From contig NZ_JBDQQR010000001.1 of the NCBI RefSeq assembly GCF_039888675.1, positions 1,116,001-1,180,000 of the forward strand: DNA of 64,000 bases, written 5' to 3'. A program made the position numbers and the translations under genes. Of the stretch, positions 40,943-50,403 are shown in pieces (position 1 is the stretch's first letter; each line of letters starts with the position of its first letter). Source of the DNA: Mesorhizobium sp. CAU 1732 (GTDB lineage: Bacteria > Pseudomonadota > Alphaproteobacteria > Rhizobiales > Rhizobiaceae). The notes below the pieces were generated by a model. That model was not told where the DNA came from. It searched no databases and saw only the letters and a program-made list of their open reading frames with translations.

Positions 40943-43393
40943 ATGTCCGAATTCGCAGACGATCCAAGACAACGTCGCGCCCCGTCGCTCCTGACGCTGG
41001 CGCGCCATCCCGACCAGTATGACGACGGCGCGGTCGCCCGGCATTCGGCGGCGCGCGCGATGCGCGAAAGCCATGCCAACGCCATGACGCCGGACCCTGC
41101 CGAAGAACTGACCGCTGCCGAACAACCCGCCCCTGTCATGCCGCCTGAAGTCGCGGATCGCGATGAAACCGTTCGCGGCATCTTTGCGCGGTGGCGGGCT
41201 CGCCGCGACGAAGAGGCGGCGTTGGACGAACCGCAGCCGCTCGTCTCCGAAACACCTGATCTGCCGTCCCAAAGCGATCCTGTCACCGTCGCCCACACCA
41301 CAGCGATGGCCAATGAGGCACCGCAAGACGGGCGGCCCGTCTCGACCGGCACGCGTCGCACCATTCTCGCCACCACGCTGGCGGGTGCCGCCATGGGAAC
41401 GGCCCTGGCCTTCGCCTGGCCGTCGGCCTATGTGGCGACGAGCGAAATCCTCATCGACAGCCGCACCGCGCAGGGCTCGGGCTCGCCCTTCGTGTCCGAC
41501 CCCACGGCTGCGTTCGTCGACAACCAGCTCCGCGTGCTGCGCTCCTCCACCGTCCTCGGAGCGGTCGCCGAACGGCTCGATTTGTCCGCAGACGCTGAGT
41601 TCAACGGCGCGGCTTCGGGACCGTTCGGCATCGGCGCACTCGTTTCGAATGTCGGAAACCTGGTGTCGGGCGATGGTGCGTCGGCCGTCGACGATCAGCG
41701 GCGACGCGTCATCGACAATCTCGCGCGCGCGGTGGAAGCCGAGCGCCTCGGCGGATCGACCGCCATTGCCGTGTCGGTCGGCACGTCGGACGCCGCCAAG
41801 TCGGCGCTGATCGCCAACACGATCTCCGAAGTCTTCGTGGGCCGCTCGGCAGGCGCCGGCACCGTCTCCACCAGTCTTGAGGAAGCCCGCGCAGCGGTCG
41901 AACAGGCCGAACGCGCGGTCGAAACCTACAAGCGAGAGCATGGACTGGTCGACGCGCAGGGGCGGTTGATCACCGACGACGAGATCCTCCGCGTCGGCGA
42001 ACAGCTATCAACGGCGCGTGGCCGAACAGTCGAGCTCAATGCGCGCGCGGCCTCCACGCGCGATGCGGATGTCGATTCGATCGTCACCGGCTCGCTCCCG
42101 GAACAGTATGCCTCCCCGACGCTGGCCGACATGCGCTCGCGTCATGCCGAACTGAAGCAGCAGCTTGAGCGGACATCCGTCAAGCTCGGCCCACGCCATC
42201 CCGAACGACTCGCCGTCGAGGCGGAGCTGGAAGGCGCGCGCCAGGACATCGCCAGTGAATTGCGCCGGGTCGCCGCCTCCTTGCAGACCGAGCTTCGCCG
42301 CGCGGTCCAGCAGGAGCAGGACCTGGCAGCCCAGCTTGCCCAGATGAAGGTGCGCCAAAGCGAGATAGGCGGCGAACTCGTGCGGCTGCGCGAGTTGGAG
42401 CGCGAGGCGGAAGCGCATCGCGCGGCGTTCGAGCAGGTTCGCGCGGCGCAGGCCGGCGGCAGCACGCTGGGTGCGGGCGGCGCGACGATCCTCTCGCGTG
42501 CCGAACCTCCACTGGAGGCTGCGGGTTCGTCCTTGCCTGTCTTTTCGCTGGTCGGCGCGCTCGCGGGCCTGCTTGGCGGCTTCGCGATCACCGGCAGTCG
42601 GTGGAGACGAACCGAGGATGCCGATGCGGATGAAACAGGCCGCGAAGACTTGTCACATGATTTCCACGCGACCCGGATGGTTCGCGACACCGATATCGAC
42701 ACTGAAACCGGGTCGGCGGACGCCATGACCCATGATGCAATCCAAGCTGAGGAGGCAGACCCCATGAGTGCTTATCCCCACAACGGCCAGCCGGACATCT
42801 CCGACCTCCTTCAGCCCCAGCCCGCACTGGCGGCACACTATCCTCAGCAACCGGCGCATGTCGGCTACGGGCAGCAGGCGGCATCGCCTGTCTACGCCCA
42901 GCCCTTCCATCCGTCCCAACAGCCGGTGGCACCGCAGCCGCAGCAGGCCTATGGATGGCCGATGCAGCAGCCGGCAACACCGCATCATGCGGCACATTAC
43001 GGCGGCTATCCGCAGGCTCCCCAGCCGGTCTGGCCTGCAATGCCGCAGCACATGATGCCGCAATTCATGGCCCAGCCGATGGCCCACGATCCATGGGCAC
43101 ATCTGCGCGGCTACGCACCGCATTTCGCCGCGCCTGCCTACGCCGCGCCTCACTACCCATCCGGCCCGATGCCGCAGCAGCCCTACCAGGCCGCGCCGCT
43201 TCACGCGCCCGAGCCGCAACACCACGCTCCGCTGGCTCCGCAGGCGCGCGACGAGACCTATGATCAGGACGCGTTCGTCGATGACCGCACCAATGCGGCG
43301 ATCGAGGAGATTCGCCAGAGCCTTCGCGAATTCCGCGAAGCCATCGAGGACTTCGCCGAGAGCCGCGATCCACAGCGCCGCTTCGGAACCTGA
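40943..43393 (+). CDS. GumC/Wzz-family polysaccharide chain-length protein with long low-complexity tail
   Basis: 816 residues. A cytoplasmic N-terminal region (1-140) is followed by TM1 (about 140-160) and a large periplasmic domain with the Wzz pattern (YVATSEILIDSRTAQ, VDNQLRVLRSSTVL) and a long coiled coil (about 300-510). TM2 (about 528-552, VGALAGLLGGFAITG) leads to a 260-residue cytoplasmic tail very rich in Pro, Gln, His, Met, Ala and Tyr. The tail contains no Walker motifs, so no BY-kinase is fused. Such proteins control length and export of exopolysaccharide. No glycosyltransferase gene is adjacent. Confidence 0.85.
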   Translation: MSEFADDPRQRRAPSLLTLARHPDQYDDGAVARHSAARAMRESHANAMTPDPAEELTAAEQPAPVMPPEVADRDETVRGIFARWRARRDEEAALDEPQPLVSETPDLPSQSDPVTVAHTTAMANEAPQDGRPVSTGTRRTILATTLAGAAMGTALAFAWPSAYVATSEILIDSRTAQGSGSPFVSDPTAAFVDNQLRVLRSSTVLGAVAERLDLSADAEFNGAASGPFGIGALVSNVGNLVSGDGASAVDDQRRRVIDNLARAVEAERLGGSTAIAVSVGTSDAAKSALIANTISEVFVGRSAGAGTVSTSLEEARAAVEQAERAVETYKREHGLVDAQGRLITDDEILRVGEQLSTARGRTVELNARAASTRDADVDSIVTGSLPEQYASPTLADMRSRHAELKQQLERTSVKLGPRHPERLAVEAELEGARQDIASELRRVAASLQTELRRAVQQEQDLAAQLAQMKVRQSEIGGELVRLRELEREAEAHRAAFEQVRAAQAGGSTLGAGGATILSRAEPPLEAAGSSLPVFSLVGALAGLLGGFAITGSRWRRTEDADADETGREDLSHDFHATRMVRDTDIDTETGSADAMTHDAIQAEEADPMSAYPHNGQPDISDLLQPQPALAAHYPQQPAHVGYGQQAASPVYAQPFHPSQQPVAPQPQQAYGWPMQQPATPHHAAHYGGYPQAPQPVWPAMPQHMMPQFMAQPMAHDPWAHLRGYAPHFAAPAYAAPHYPSGPMPQQPYQAAPLHAPEPQHHAPLAPQARDETYDQDAFVDDRTNAAIEEIRQSLREFREAIEDFAESRDPQRRFGT

Positions 43394-43502
43394 TTTACGT
43401 CGCTCACTTTCGGGTTTACGGCATTGCACGGCGCAATGACGGGATCGTCCTGCGCAGATTCCGCCAGAATGCGGCGGCGTAACCGGAAGCAGCGGAGTGA
43501 GC

Positions 43503-44399
43503 ATGGCCGATATCATCGATGGGAAGCAGGTTGCCGAAGACGTCGTCGCGACAGTCAAGGCGGCCTCATCCGGATTGATCGCGAAGGGCGTCACGCCCGG
43601 CCTCGCGGTGGTGATCGTCGGCGAGGATCCGGCCAGCCAGGTCTACGTCTCGTCCAAGTCCCAAAAGGCCAAGGAATGCGGCTTCCACTCCGTCCAGCAC
43701 ACGCTGCCGGAAGACACGTCGCAGGCCGACCTTCTGGCCCTGATCGGGGACCTCAATGCGGACCCGGCGATCCACGGGATTCTGGTCCAGCTCCCGTTGC
43801 CAGGCCATGTCGATGCGGGCCTCGTCATCCAGACGATCGCGCCGGAAAAGGACGTCGACGGCTTTCACTTCATCAATGTCGGCAAGCTCGGTACGGGTGA
43901 ACTGGCAACGGCCTTCGTGCCCTGCACGCCCGCCGGCTCCATGCTGTTGATCGAGCGCGTACGCGGCAAGGATCTGTCGGGCCTCAACGCGGTTGTCGTC
44001 GGCCGCTCCAACATCGTCGGCAAGCCGATGGCGAACCTGCTTCTCGCAGCCAACTGCACCGTCACGATCGCGCATTCGCGCACGAAGGACCTGCCCGCTT
44101 TGTGCCGGACGGCGGACATTTTGGTCGCAGCGGTCGGCAGGCCTGAAATGGTCCATGGCGATTGGGTCAAGGACGGCGCGACCGTCATCGATGTCGGCAT
44201 CAATCGCATCCCCGCGCCTGAGCGTGGCGAGGGCAAGTCGCGCCTCGTGGGTGACGTCGCCTTCGCCCAGGCGGCCGAGCATGCGGGGGCCATCACGCCG
44301 GTTCCCGGTGGCGTCGGGCCGATGACGATCGCCATGTTGATGGCCAACACGCTCGTGTCGGCCTGCCGTGCGGCCGGCGTCGAGCCGCCCCGCTTCTGA
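43503..44399 (+). CDS. folD: Bifunctional methylenetetrahydrofolate dehydrogenase/cyclohydrolase
   Basis: A 298-residue FolD. The catalytic segment [14 protein letters not shown] carries the active Lys/Tyr pair. Further signatures are [37 protein letters not shown] for the nucleotide and [15 protein letters not shown]. It interconverts methylene-, methenyl- and formyl-THF in one-carbon metabolism. ATG 43503 with GGAG at good distance is preferred over GTG 43497. Confidence 0.97.
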   Translation: MADIIDGKQVAEDVVATVKAASSGLIAKGVTPGLAVVIVGEDPASQVYVSSKSQKAKECGFHSVQHTLPEDTSQADLLALIGDLNADPAIHGILVQLPLPGHVDAGLVIQTIAPEKDVDGFHFINVGKLGTGELATAFVPCTPAGSMLLIERVRGKDLSGLNAVVVGRSNIVGKPMANLLLAANCTVTIAHSRTKDLPALCRTADILVAAVGRPEMVHGDWVKDGATVIDVGINRIPAPERGEGKSRLVGDVAFAQAAEHAGAITPVPGGVGPMTIAMLMANTLVSACRAAGVEPPRF

Positions 44400-44441
44400 T
44401 CGCGCTTCCAGCCACGCCCTCCAGCCTGTAGAACGCCGGTC

Positions 44442-45404
44442 ATGACAGATATCGCATCGCCCGGCCGACAGTTCGCCTTTCTGCTGGCTGACAAATTCTC
44501 GATGTTTTCGCTCGCCGCCGCGATCGACACGTTCCGTTCGGCGAATCGTCTGCTTGGCCGGGACGTCTATGGCTGGAAGACGGTCTCGGCCGACGGTGAC
44601 GCGGTGATCGCGTCGAACGGTCTGTCCCTCAAGATCGACTATGCGATCGCCGACCTGCCGCCGGTCGATATTCTCTTCGTCTGTCTTGGGCTGACCACGG
44701 AATTTTCGGGCAAGTCGAAGGTGCTTGGCGCGCTGCGTTCGCTCGGTCGCCGTGGCGCGGCGCTTGGCGCGCTGTCGGTTGGCTCCTATCTTCTGGCCGA
44801 AGCTGGCCAGCTCGAAGGCCACCGCTGCACCATCCACTGGGAGAACAAGGCCGGGTTCAAGGAGCGATTTCCCGAGATCGACTGCACGGGCAACGTCTTC
44901 GAGATCGACCGCAAGCGCTACACCTGTGCCGGCGGCACGACATCGATCGACCTGATGCTGGAGATCGTGCGATCCGATTTCGGCCAGAACCTCGCCAACG
45001 AAGTCGCCAACCAGTTCCAGCACGAGCGTATCCGCTCTGCCGGCGATCGCCAGCGCGTCGGCCCCGAACGCGACTTGACCGGAAAATCCGAGAAACTGCG
45101 CAAGATCGTCGAACTCATGGCCGACAATCTGGATGAACCCTATTCGGCGGTCGAGCTTGCCAAGTCGGCCGGACTGTCGGTTCGCCAGGTCGAGCGCCTG
45201 TTCCTGCGTCACCTCAACATGACGCCGGGCCGCTACTACATGCGGCTCCGCCTCGAGCGCGCCCGTGAGCTTCTGCGACAGACGAACATGCCGATCCTCG
45301 ACGTGGCGATCGCGACGGGGTTCACGTCGCATTCCTATTTCGCGCAGAGCTACCGCCTGCTGTTCGGCCGCCCGCCCAGCGAAGAACGCCGCACGACTTA
45401 CTGA
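44442..45404 (+). CDS. GlxA-family AraC-type transcriptional regulator
   Basis: A 320-residue regulator. A DJ-1/PfpI-like amidotransferase domain (about 8-190; ALSVGSYLLAEAGQLEGHRC and IHWENKAGFKERFP are its core) is followed by an AraC-type double helix-turn-helix (about 215-318; AVELAKSAGLSVRQVERLF and DVAIATGFTSHSYFAQSYR). In the first domain Ser replaces the nucleophile cysteine, as in other regulators, so it binds rather than hydrolyses. Relatives control glycine-betaine or arginine catabolism; no target gene is adjacent here. Confidence 0.93.
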   Translation: MTDIASPGRQFAFLLADKFSMFSLAAAIDTFRSANRLLGRDVYGWKTVSADGDAVIASNGLSLKIDYAIADLPPVDILFVCLGLTTEFSGKSKVLGALRSLGRRGAALGALSVGSYLLAEAGQLEGHRCTIHWENKAGFKERFPEIDCTGNVFEIDRKRYTCAGGTTSIDLMLEIVRSDFGQNLANEVANQFQHERIRSAGDRQRVGPERDLTGKSEKLRKIVELMADNLDEPYSAVELAKSAGLSVRQVERLFLRHLNMTPGRYYMRLRLERARELLRQTNMPILDVAIATGFTSHSYFAQSYRLLFGRPPSEERRTTY

Positions 45405-45422
45405 CGCCTGCGCACGGAAACG

Positions 45423-45449
45423 AAAAAGGGCGGCCTCGCGAGCCGCCCT
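45423..45449 (-). terminator. Terminator of the efflux operon
   Basis: The stem GGGCGGC/GCCGCCC encloses CTCGCGA. On the minus strand it is followed by TTTTTCG, just past the RND gene end. It may also serve the convergent regulator gene. Confidence 0.8.
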
Positions 45450-45457
45450 ATCGTTGT

Positions 45458-48400
45458 CTATTCCGCAGGTTGCGGCGAGGGTTCGCTGCGTTGCGGCTCC
45501 TCGTCGAGGCCCTTGTGCACCTTGGGCGAGATGAACGTGTAGAACATCGGCACCACGAACAGCGTGAACGCCGTGCCGATGATCACGCCCGTAAAGATCA
45601 CGAGGCCCATCGAGTAACGCGCGGCGGCGCCCGCACCCGTCGCGATAATCAGCGGGATGACGCCGAGCGACATCGCGGCCGTCGTCATCAGGATCGGACG
45701 CAGGCGAACCTTCGCCGACGCCACGATCGCCTCGAACCGGCCGAGCCCATGTTCCTCGCGTTGCTGGTTCGCGAACTCCACCATCAGGATGCCGTGCTTG
45801 GTGATCAGGCCGATCAGGGTGATCAGGCCCACCTGCGTGTAGATGTTCAGCGTTCCGAGCCCCAGATTCAGGGGCACCAGCGCACCGAAGATCGACAGCG
45901 GCACCGACATCAGGATGATGAGCGGATCGCGGAAGCTCTCGAACTGCGCGGCAAGCACGAGATAGATCACGATCACGGCGAGCGCGAACGCGATGAGGAT
46001 CGTGTTGCCCTCGGCGACCTCCAGACGGGACTGGCCCGAATAGTCGATGAAGAACCCGTCCGGAAGAAGCGGCCGGGCGATGTTCTCGATCGTTGCGAGG
46101 CCGTCGCCGGTCGTTACGCCGGGCAGGGGAAGTGCCGCGATGGTCGCCGAATTGAGCTGGTTGAACTGCTCGATCGCGGCTGCCGACACGTTGGTTTCGA
46201 TCGTCACGACCGCCGAAAGCGGCACCATCTGGCCCGTCGCGCTGCGCACGAAGAAGTCGCCCAGCTTCGACGGGTTGTCGCGATACTCCTGCGGCACCTG
46301 CATGATGATGTCGTAGCTGTTCGAATCGCGGTCGAACTGCGCGATCGAGCCGCCGCCAACCAGCAGGCTGAGCGTCGAACCGATGTCGCTGATCGGCAGG
46401 TTGAGGGCTGCCGCACGATCGCGGTCGATCGTGACCACAACCTGCTGCGCGTCGAACTTCAGCGAGTTCTGCACGACGATGAAGCGGCCGCTGGCCTGCG
46501 CCTCCTGTCGGATTTGTTCCGCCACTTCGTAGACCTGGCTCGATTCGCCCGTCGACTGGATGACAAGTGAAATCGGCAGGCCGCCGCCGGCGCCCGGCAG
46601 CGATGGCGGTGCGAAGACGAGCGCTTCGACGCCGGCGATCTTCGACAGGCGCGCCTGGATATCCTGCTGGATTTCTGCCTGCGAGCGATCGCGCTGCGAC
46701 CAGTCCTTGAACGCCCACAATGCGATGCCCGAATTGGTCTGTCCGCCGAAGCCGACGATCGAGAAGTTTGCCGAAAGCTCGGGAATGTCCTTGGTCAGTT
46801 CGCGCATCTGGTCTGTGTAGGACTTGGTGTAGTTGGTCGTCGCATAGGGAGGCGCGGTCACCAGCGCGAAGAGCGCGCCCGAATCTTCTTCCGGAGCCAG
46901 TTCGCTCGACGTGTTCATGAACAGGAAGCCGGTCAGCCCGACGAGGACCAGTACCATGAGCAGGGTGACAGGACGATACTTGAGCGAGCCCGCGACGAGA
47001 CGCTCATAGCGACCGGCAACGCTGTCGAAGGTTCGGTCGACGAACTTCTGGAAGCGGCTGTGATTGCCGCGCTTCAACAGTCGCGCGGACATCATCGGCG
47101 TGATCGTCAAGGCGACGATACCTGAAATGATAACCGCACCCGCCAGCGTCAGCGCGAACTCGCGGAAGAGCGAGCCCGTCAGGCCGCCCGTGAAGGCGAG
47201 CGGCGCGAACACCGCCGCCAGCGTGATCGTCATCGCGATGACCGGGCCGGTGATTTCCTCCATGCCGACGAACGCCGCCTGCTTGGGCGACAGGCCTTCC
47301 TCGATATGGCGGTGGATGTTCTCGACCACAACGATCGCGTCGTCCACGACGAGACCGATCGCCAGCACCATCGCCAGCAGCGACAGCAGGTTGATCGAGT
47401 ATCCGAGCATGAACAGGATGAAGCAGACGCCGATCAGCGACAGCGGGATCGTCACGATCGGCATGAGAACCGAGCGGAACGAGCCGAGGAACAACAGGAT
47501 GATCACGACGACGATGCCGACGGCCTCGGCGATGGTGACGAACACCTCGTCGATGGACGCGCTGATCTGCTCCGTCGCGTCGTACATCATCGTGATGGAC
47601 ATGCCTTCGGGCAGGCTGTTCTGTATCGCCGGCAACTCGGAGATGACGGCGGAAGCCGTGTTGAGCGGGTTCGCTGACGGGGTCGGGAACACGCCAATGA
47701 ACGTGCCCGGCTCGCCGTTGAAGTTGACGACCATGTCGTTGCTTTCGGCGGCGAGCTCGATGCGCGCGACATCGCGCAGGCGCACCACTTCGTCACCCGT
47801 CGCCTTGATCGGCAGGGCGCCGAAGGCTTCGGGTGTCTGCAACGTCGATTCCATCGTGATGGAGTAGGCGACGTATTCGTTCTGCGTCTTGCCGGGAGCC
47901 GCGAGGAAGTTCGACGAGTTGATGGCCGCCAGAACTTCCGCGGCAGTCAGGCCGCGGGAGGCGAGCCGAACCGGGTCGACCCAGACGCGCATCGAATACT
48001 CGGCTGCGCCCATGATCTCGATCTGCGCGACGCCCTCGATGGTCGACATGCGCGGGCGGATGACGCGTTCGATATATTCGGTGACCTGTTCGTTGGTCAT
48101 GTTCGGGTTTTGCAGCGCCAGATACATCGTGGCGAACTGCATGCCCGTACCCTTGACGATCGTCGGGTCCTCGGCGTCCGAAGGAAGCTGCCCGCGAACC
48201 TGGTTCACCTTGGACATGACTTCGGTCAGCGCGACGTCGGGATTGGCGCCGAGTTGCATCTGTACGGTCACGACGCTGGCCGACGGACGGCTCTGTGAGG
48301 TGACGTAGTCGATGTCCTCGGTGGTTGCGACGGCCGCTGCGATGGGTGCCGTGATGAAGCCCTGGATCAGTTCCGCGCTCGCGCCAGGATAGACCGTGGT

Positions 48401-48541
48401 GATCGTGATCACGGTCTCCTCAACCTCGGGATATTGGCGGATCTGGAGATTGAACATGCCCTGGAAACCCAGGAGCAGGATCAGCAGCCCGAGGACCGTC
48501 GAAAGGACGGGCCTACGAATGAAGATACTGGAAATATTCAT
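45458..48541 (-). CDS. RND-family multidrug efflux permease
   Basis: A 1027-residue AcrB/MexB-type inner-membrane pump. The N-terminus MNISSIFIRRPVLSTVLGLL, the TM4 aspartate pair in LAIGLVVDDAIVVVENIHRH, the GGLTGSLFREFALTL segment and twelve membrane helices are all present. It exports substrates as a trimer together with the adaptor encoded upstream; no outer-membrane channel gene lies in the operon, so a TolC-like protein elsewhere must serve. The start overlaps the adaptor stop (ATGA). Confidence 0.97.
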   Translation of the reverse strand: MNISSIFIRRPVLSTVLGLLILLLGFQGMFNLQIRQYPEVEETVITITTVYPGASAELIQGFITAPIAAAVATTEDIDYVTSQSRPSASVVTVQMQLGANPDVALTEVMSKVNQVRGQLPSDAEDPTIVKGTGMQFATMYLALQNPNMTNEQVTEYIERVIRPRMSTIEGVAQIEIMGAAEYSMRVWVDPVRLASRGLTAAEVLAAINSSNFLAAPGKTQNEYVAYSITMESTLQTPEAFGALPIKATGDEVVRLRDVARIELAAESNDMVVNFNGEPGTFIGVFPTPSANPLNTASAVISELPAIQNSLPEGMSITMMYDATEQISASIDEVFVTIAEAVGIVVVIILLFLGSFRSVLMPIVTIPLSLIGVCFILFMLGYSINLLSLLAMVLAIGLVVDDAIVVVENIHRHIEEGLSPKQAAFVGMEEITGPVIAMTITLAAVFAPLAFTGGLTGSLFREFALTLAGAVIISGIVALTITPMMSARLLKRGNHSRFQKFVDRTFDSVAGRYERLVAGSLKYRPVTLLMVLVLVGLTGFLFMNTSSELAPEEDSGALFALVTAPPYATTNYTKSYTDQMRELTKDIPELSANFSIVGFGGQTNSGIALWAFKDWSQRDRSQAEIQQDIQARLSKIAGVEALVFAPPSLPGAGGGLPISLVIQSTGESSQVYEVAEQIRQEAQASGRFIVVQNSLKFDAQQVVVTIDRDRAAALNLPISDIGSTLSLLVGGGSIAQFDRDSNSYDIIMQVPQEYRDNPSKLGDFFVRSATGQMVPLSAVVTIETNVSAAAIEQFNQLNSATIAALPLPGVTTGDGLATIENIARPLLPDGFFIDYSGQSRLEVAEGNTILIAFALAVIVIYLVLAAQFESFRDPLIILMSVPLSIFGALVPLNLGLGTLNIYTQVGLITLIGLITKHGILMVEFANQQREEHGLGRFEAIVASAKVRLRPILMTTAAMSLGVIPLIIATGAGAAARYSMGLVIFTGVIIGTAFTLFVVPMFYTFISPKVHKGLDEEPQRSEPSPQPAE

Positions 48542-49680
48542 TGCGATGCCGCCTGAGCTCCGGTCTGGCTACCCGGATTGATGGTGTTGTCGATGGCAAC
48601 GATGGTGCCATTCGAGAGACGGTTCTGACCGGCGGTGACGACGACGTCGCCCGCCTCGATGCCCTTGACGATCTCCACAAGGTCGCCCGTGCGCCTGCCG
48701 ACGGTCACGAAGACCTGGCGTGCCTCGGACTTCTTCTCGGCGTCTGCGGCCGCAGCCCCGCCCTCCGGCTCGACCTCGCGCACGACATAGACGTAGTCGC
48801 CGTAGAGGCTCGTCACGACGGAGGTCTGCGGCAGTGCAATCACATCGTCCTGCGCCGGCAATTCAACGTCGACGCGGGCGAACTGGCCGGGCGTGAGACG
48901 GCCGTCCGGGTTGGTGACGGTCGCGCGGACGGAGACCAGCCGGCTCGCCGCGTCGACGCGCGGGTCGATGCCCGAGATCTTGCCTTCGAAGGCGTCGTCC
49001 TGACCGTCGGCCTTGAGGCTGATGGACTGCTCCAGTTTCAGCAGGCTCAACTGCTGTTCGGGAACCGTGAAGTCCACGCGCATCGTGTCGAGATCCTGCA
49101 GAGTCACGACGGCCGTGCCCGGAGTCAGATACTGGCCGATATCGACGCGCGGAATGCCCAGCGTGCCGCCGAACGGCGCGCGGATTTGCTTCTGCTGCAA
49201 TGCGGCCTCAAGAGCCTCGATCTGTGCCGCGGACGCCGCTGCCGCTGCCTGTGCGGCTTCGAGGGTCACATTCGAGCCGACGCCGCGCTGCTGCAGTTCC
49301 CGTGCGCGCTGAAGCGACTGTTGGTCGAGTTCGCTTTGCGTCCTGCCCGCCGAAAGGTCGGCCCGCTGGATCGCGTCGTCGAGCTGGATCAGGACCTCGC
49401 CTTCCTCGATTCGCTGGTTGGCATCGAAGTTGATCGTCTTGACGATGCCGCTGGTTTCGACGGTCAGTTCGACGCCGCGGGCCGCACTGACCGTGCCGAT
49501 CGCACCGATCGACGGGGTCATCTGTTGAGGCTTGGCCGGTATGGCCGAAACCGTGACGGTCTGAACCGGCATGTTGGCGAAGAAATCTTCGATCATTTTG
49601 TCGCGGAACATGTTCCAGCCGACGAGGCCCCCCGCCACAAGAACGAGAAGGACGATTGCAATGAGGAGGCGCTTGATCAT
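48538..49680 (-). CDS. RND efflux periplasmic adaptor (membrane fusion protein)
   Basis: A 380-residue protein. An N-terminal anchor (3-24, RLLIAIVLLVLVAGGLVGW) is followed by a biotinyl-lipoyl half-motif (GIVKTINFDANQRIEEGEVL, LIQLDDA), a helical hairpin, the second lipoyl half (IRAPFGGTLGIPRVDIGQYL) and beta-barrel/membrane-proximal domains ending GDVVVTAGQNRLSNG. It links pump and channel. An in-frame extension to 49851 would cross the promoter and operator, so ATG 49680 is taken. Confidence 0.95.
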   Translation of the reverse strand: MIKRLLIAIVLLVLVAGGLVGWNMFRDKMIEDFFANMPVQTVTVSAIPAKPQQMTPSIGAIGTVSAARGVELTVETSGIVKTINFDANQRIEEGEVLIQLDDAIQRADLSAGRTQSELDQQSLQRARELQQRGVGSNVTLEAAQAAAAASAAQIEALEAALQQKQIRAPFGGTLGIPRVDIGQYLTPGTAVVTLQDLDTMRVDFTVPEQQLSLLKLEQSISLKADGQDDAFEGKISGIDPRVDAASRLVSVRATVTNPDGRLTPGQFARVDVELPAQDDVIALPQTSVVTSLYGDYVYVVREVEPEGGAAAADAEKKSEARQVFVTVGRRTGDLVEIVKGIEAGDVVVTAGQNRLSNGTIVAIDNTINPGSQTGAQAASQ

Positions 49681-49780
49681 GGCCGGGCTTTCTTGTGGTG
49701 ATCTGTAATTTTCAGCGTTCGCCGCCGGGAGTATGCACTGCACTGCGATATCGCACTTGCGAACGAGGGCCAATCTACTG

Positions 49781-49803
49781 TACCGTCTGGACGGTATTGT
49801 CAA
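49781..49803 (-). promoter_or_regulatory. Efflux operon promoter with TetR-type operator in the spacer
   Basis: On the minus strand, a perfect -35 TTGACA (49803-49798) is followed by the 16-bp element TACCGTC-CA-GACGGTA (49796-49781), with perfect 7-bp arms. A -10-like TACAGT overlaps its end. A dimeric TetR regulator bound there would shut off the pump operon. The regulator gene starts 41 bp away on the other strand. Confidence 0.75.
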
Positions 49804-49843
49804 GTCAGCCTTTGTCAGGAGCGATGGTGCGTAAGGATCGAAA

Positions 49844-50392
49844 TTGAGCAAGCAGGATGTACGCCAGAAAATACTGGACGCCGCTCAGGAGATTGCGCGG
49901 GAGGCGGGACCGGGAAATCTGTCTCTCGATGCTGTCGCAGCACGCGCGGGGGTCTCCAAAGGTGGTCTTTTGTACCATTTTCCGTCGAAAGCCAAACTGC
50001 TTGAAGCGGTCGTTGAACTCTTTGTGACTTCGTTCCAGGCAACGCTTCTGGAGCGCAGCGACGGGGCTAAGGACAGCAGGGACAAACTGCTTGCTGCCTA
50101 TATCGACCTCTCTGTCGAGGATCACATCTGCAACAAGCCGCCACCCTCCGGCCTTCTGGCGGCGCTCGCCGAAGACTCGAGTTTTATGCTTCCCGTCCAG
50201 CGCTCCGAGCGCATGTTGCTTGACCGTATCAAGTCGGAATCGAGCGATCCGTCGCTCGCCATGGTCATCTTCCTCGCACTGGCCGGCCTTCGCTCCACGC
50301 ATCTCCTTGACGTCGATATTCTCGAGGGCGACGAGTTCGACGAAGTGGTCGAACGCTTGCGCACGCTGGCAGACGGACAGGCGTCGACGTAA
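49844..50392 (+). CDS. TetR-family repressor, probably of the adjacent efflux operon
   Basis: A 182-residue protein. The N-terminal helix-turn-helix (SLDAVAARAGVSKGGLLYHF, about residues 27-46) ends in the typical tyrosine/phenylalanine pair, and a helical ligand domain follows. The start is TTG 49844 with AAGGA eight bases upstream; the only nearby ATG is out of frame. Divergent position and the palindrome in the shared region point to the RND operon and possibly itself as targets. It converges on edd. Confidence 0.92.
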   Translation: MSKQDVRQKILDAAQEIAREAGPGNLSLDAVAARAGVSKGGLLYHFPSKAKLLEAVVELFVTSFQATLLERSDGAKDSRDKLLAAYIDLSVEDHICNKPPPSGLLAALAEDSSFMLPVQRSERMLLDRIKSESSDPSLAMVIFLALAGLRSTHLLDVDILEGDEFDEVVERLRTLADGQAST

Positions 50393-50403
50393 GCGCCGCC
50401 CGA

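Noticed and set aside
43566..46718. A 1050-codon open frame on the minus strand
   Set aside because: It runs antisense across folD, the GlxA-type regulator and into the RND gene in another frame; its composition is Arg/Ala/Asp-rich with no domain. A GC-rich shadow.
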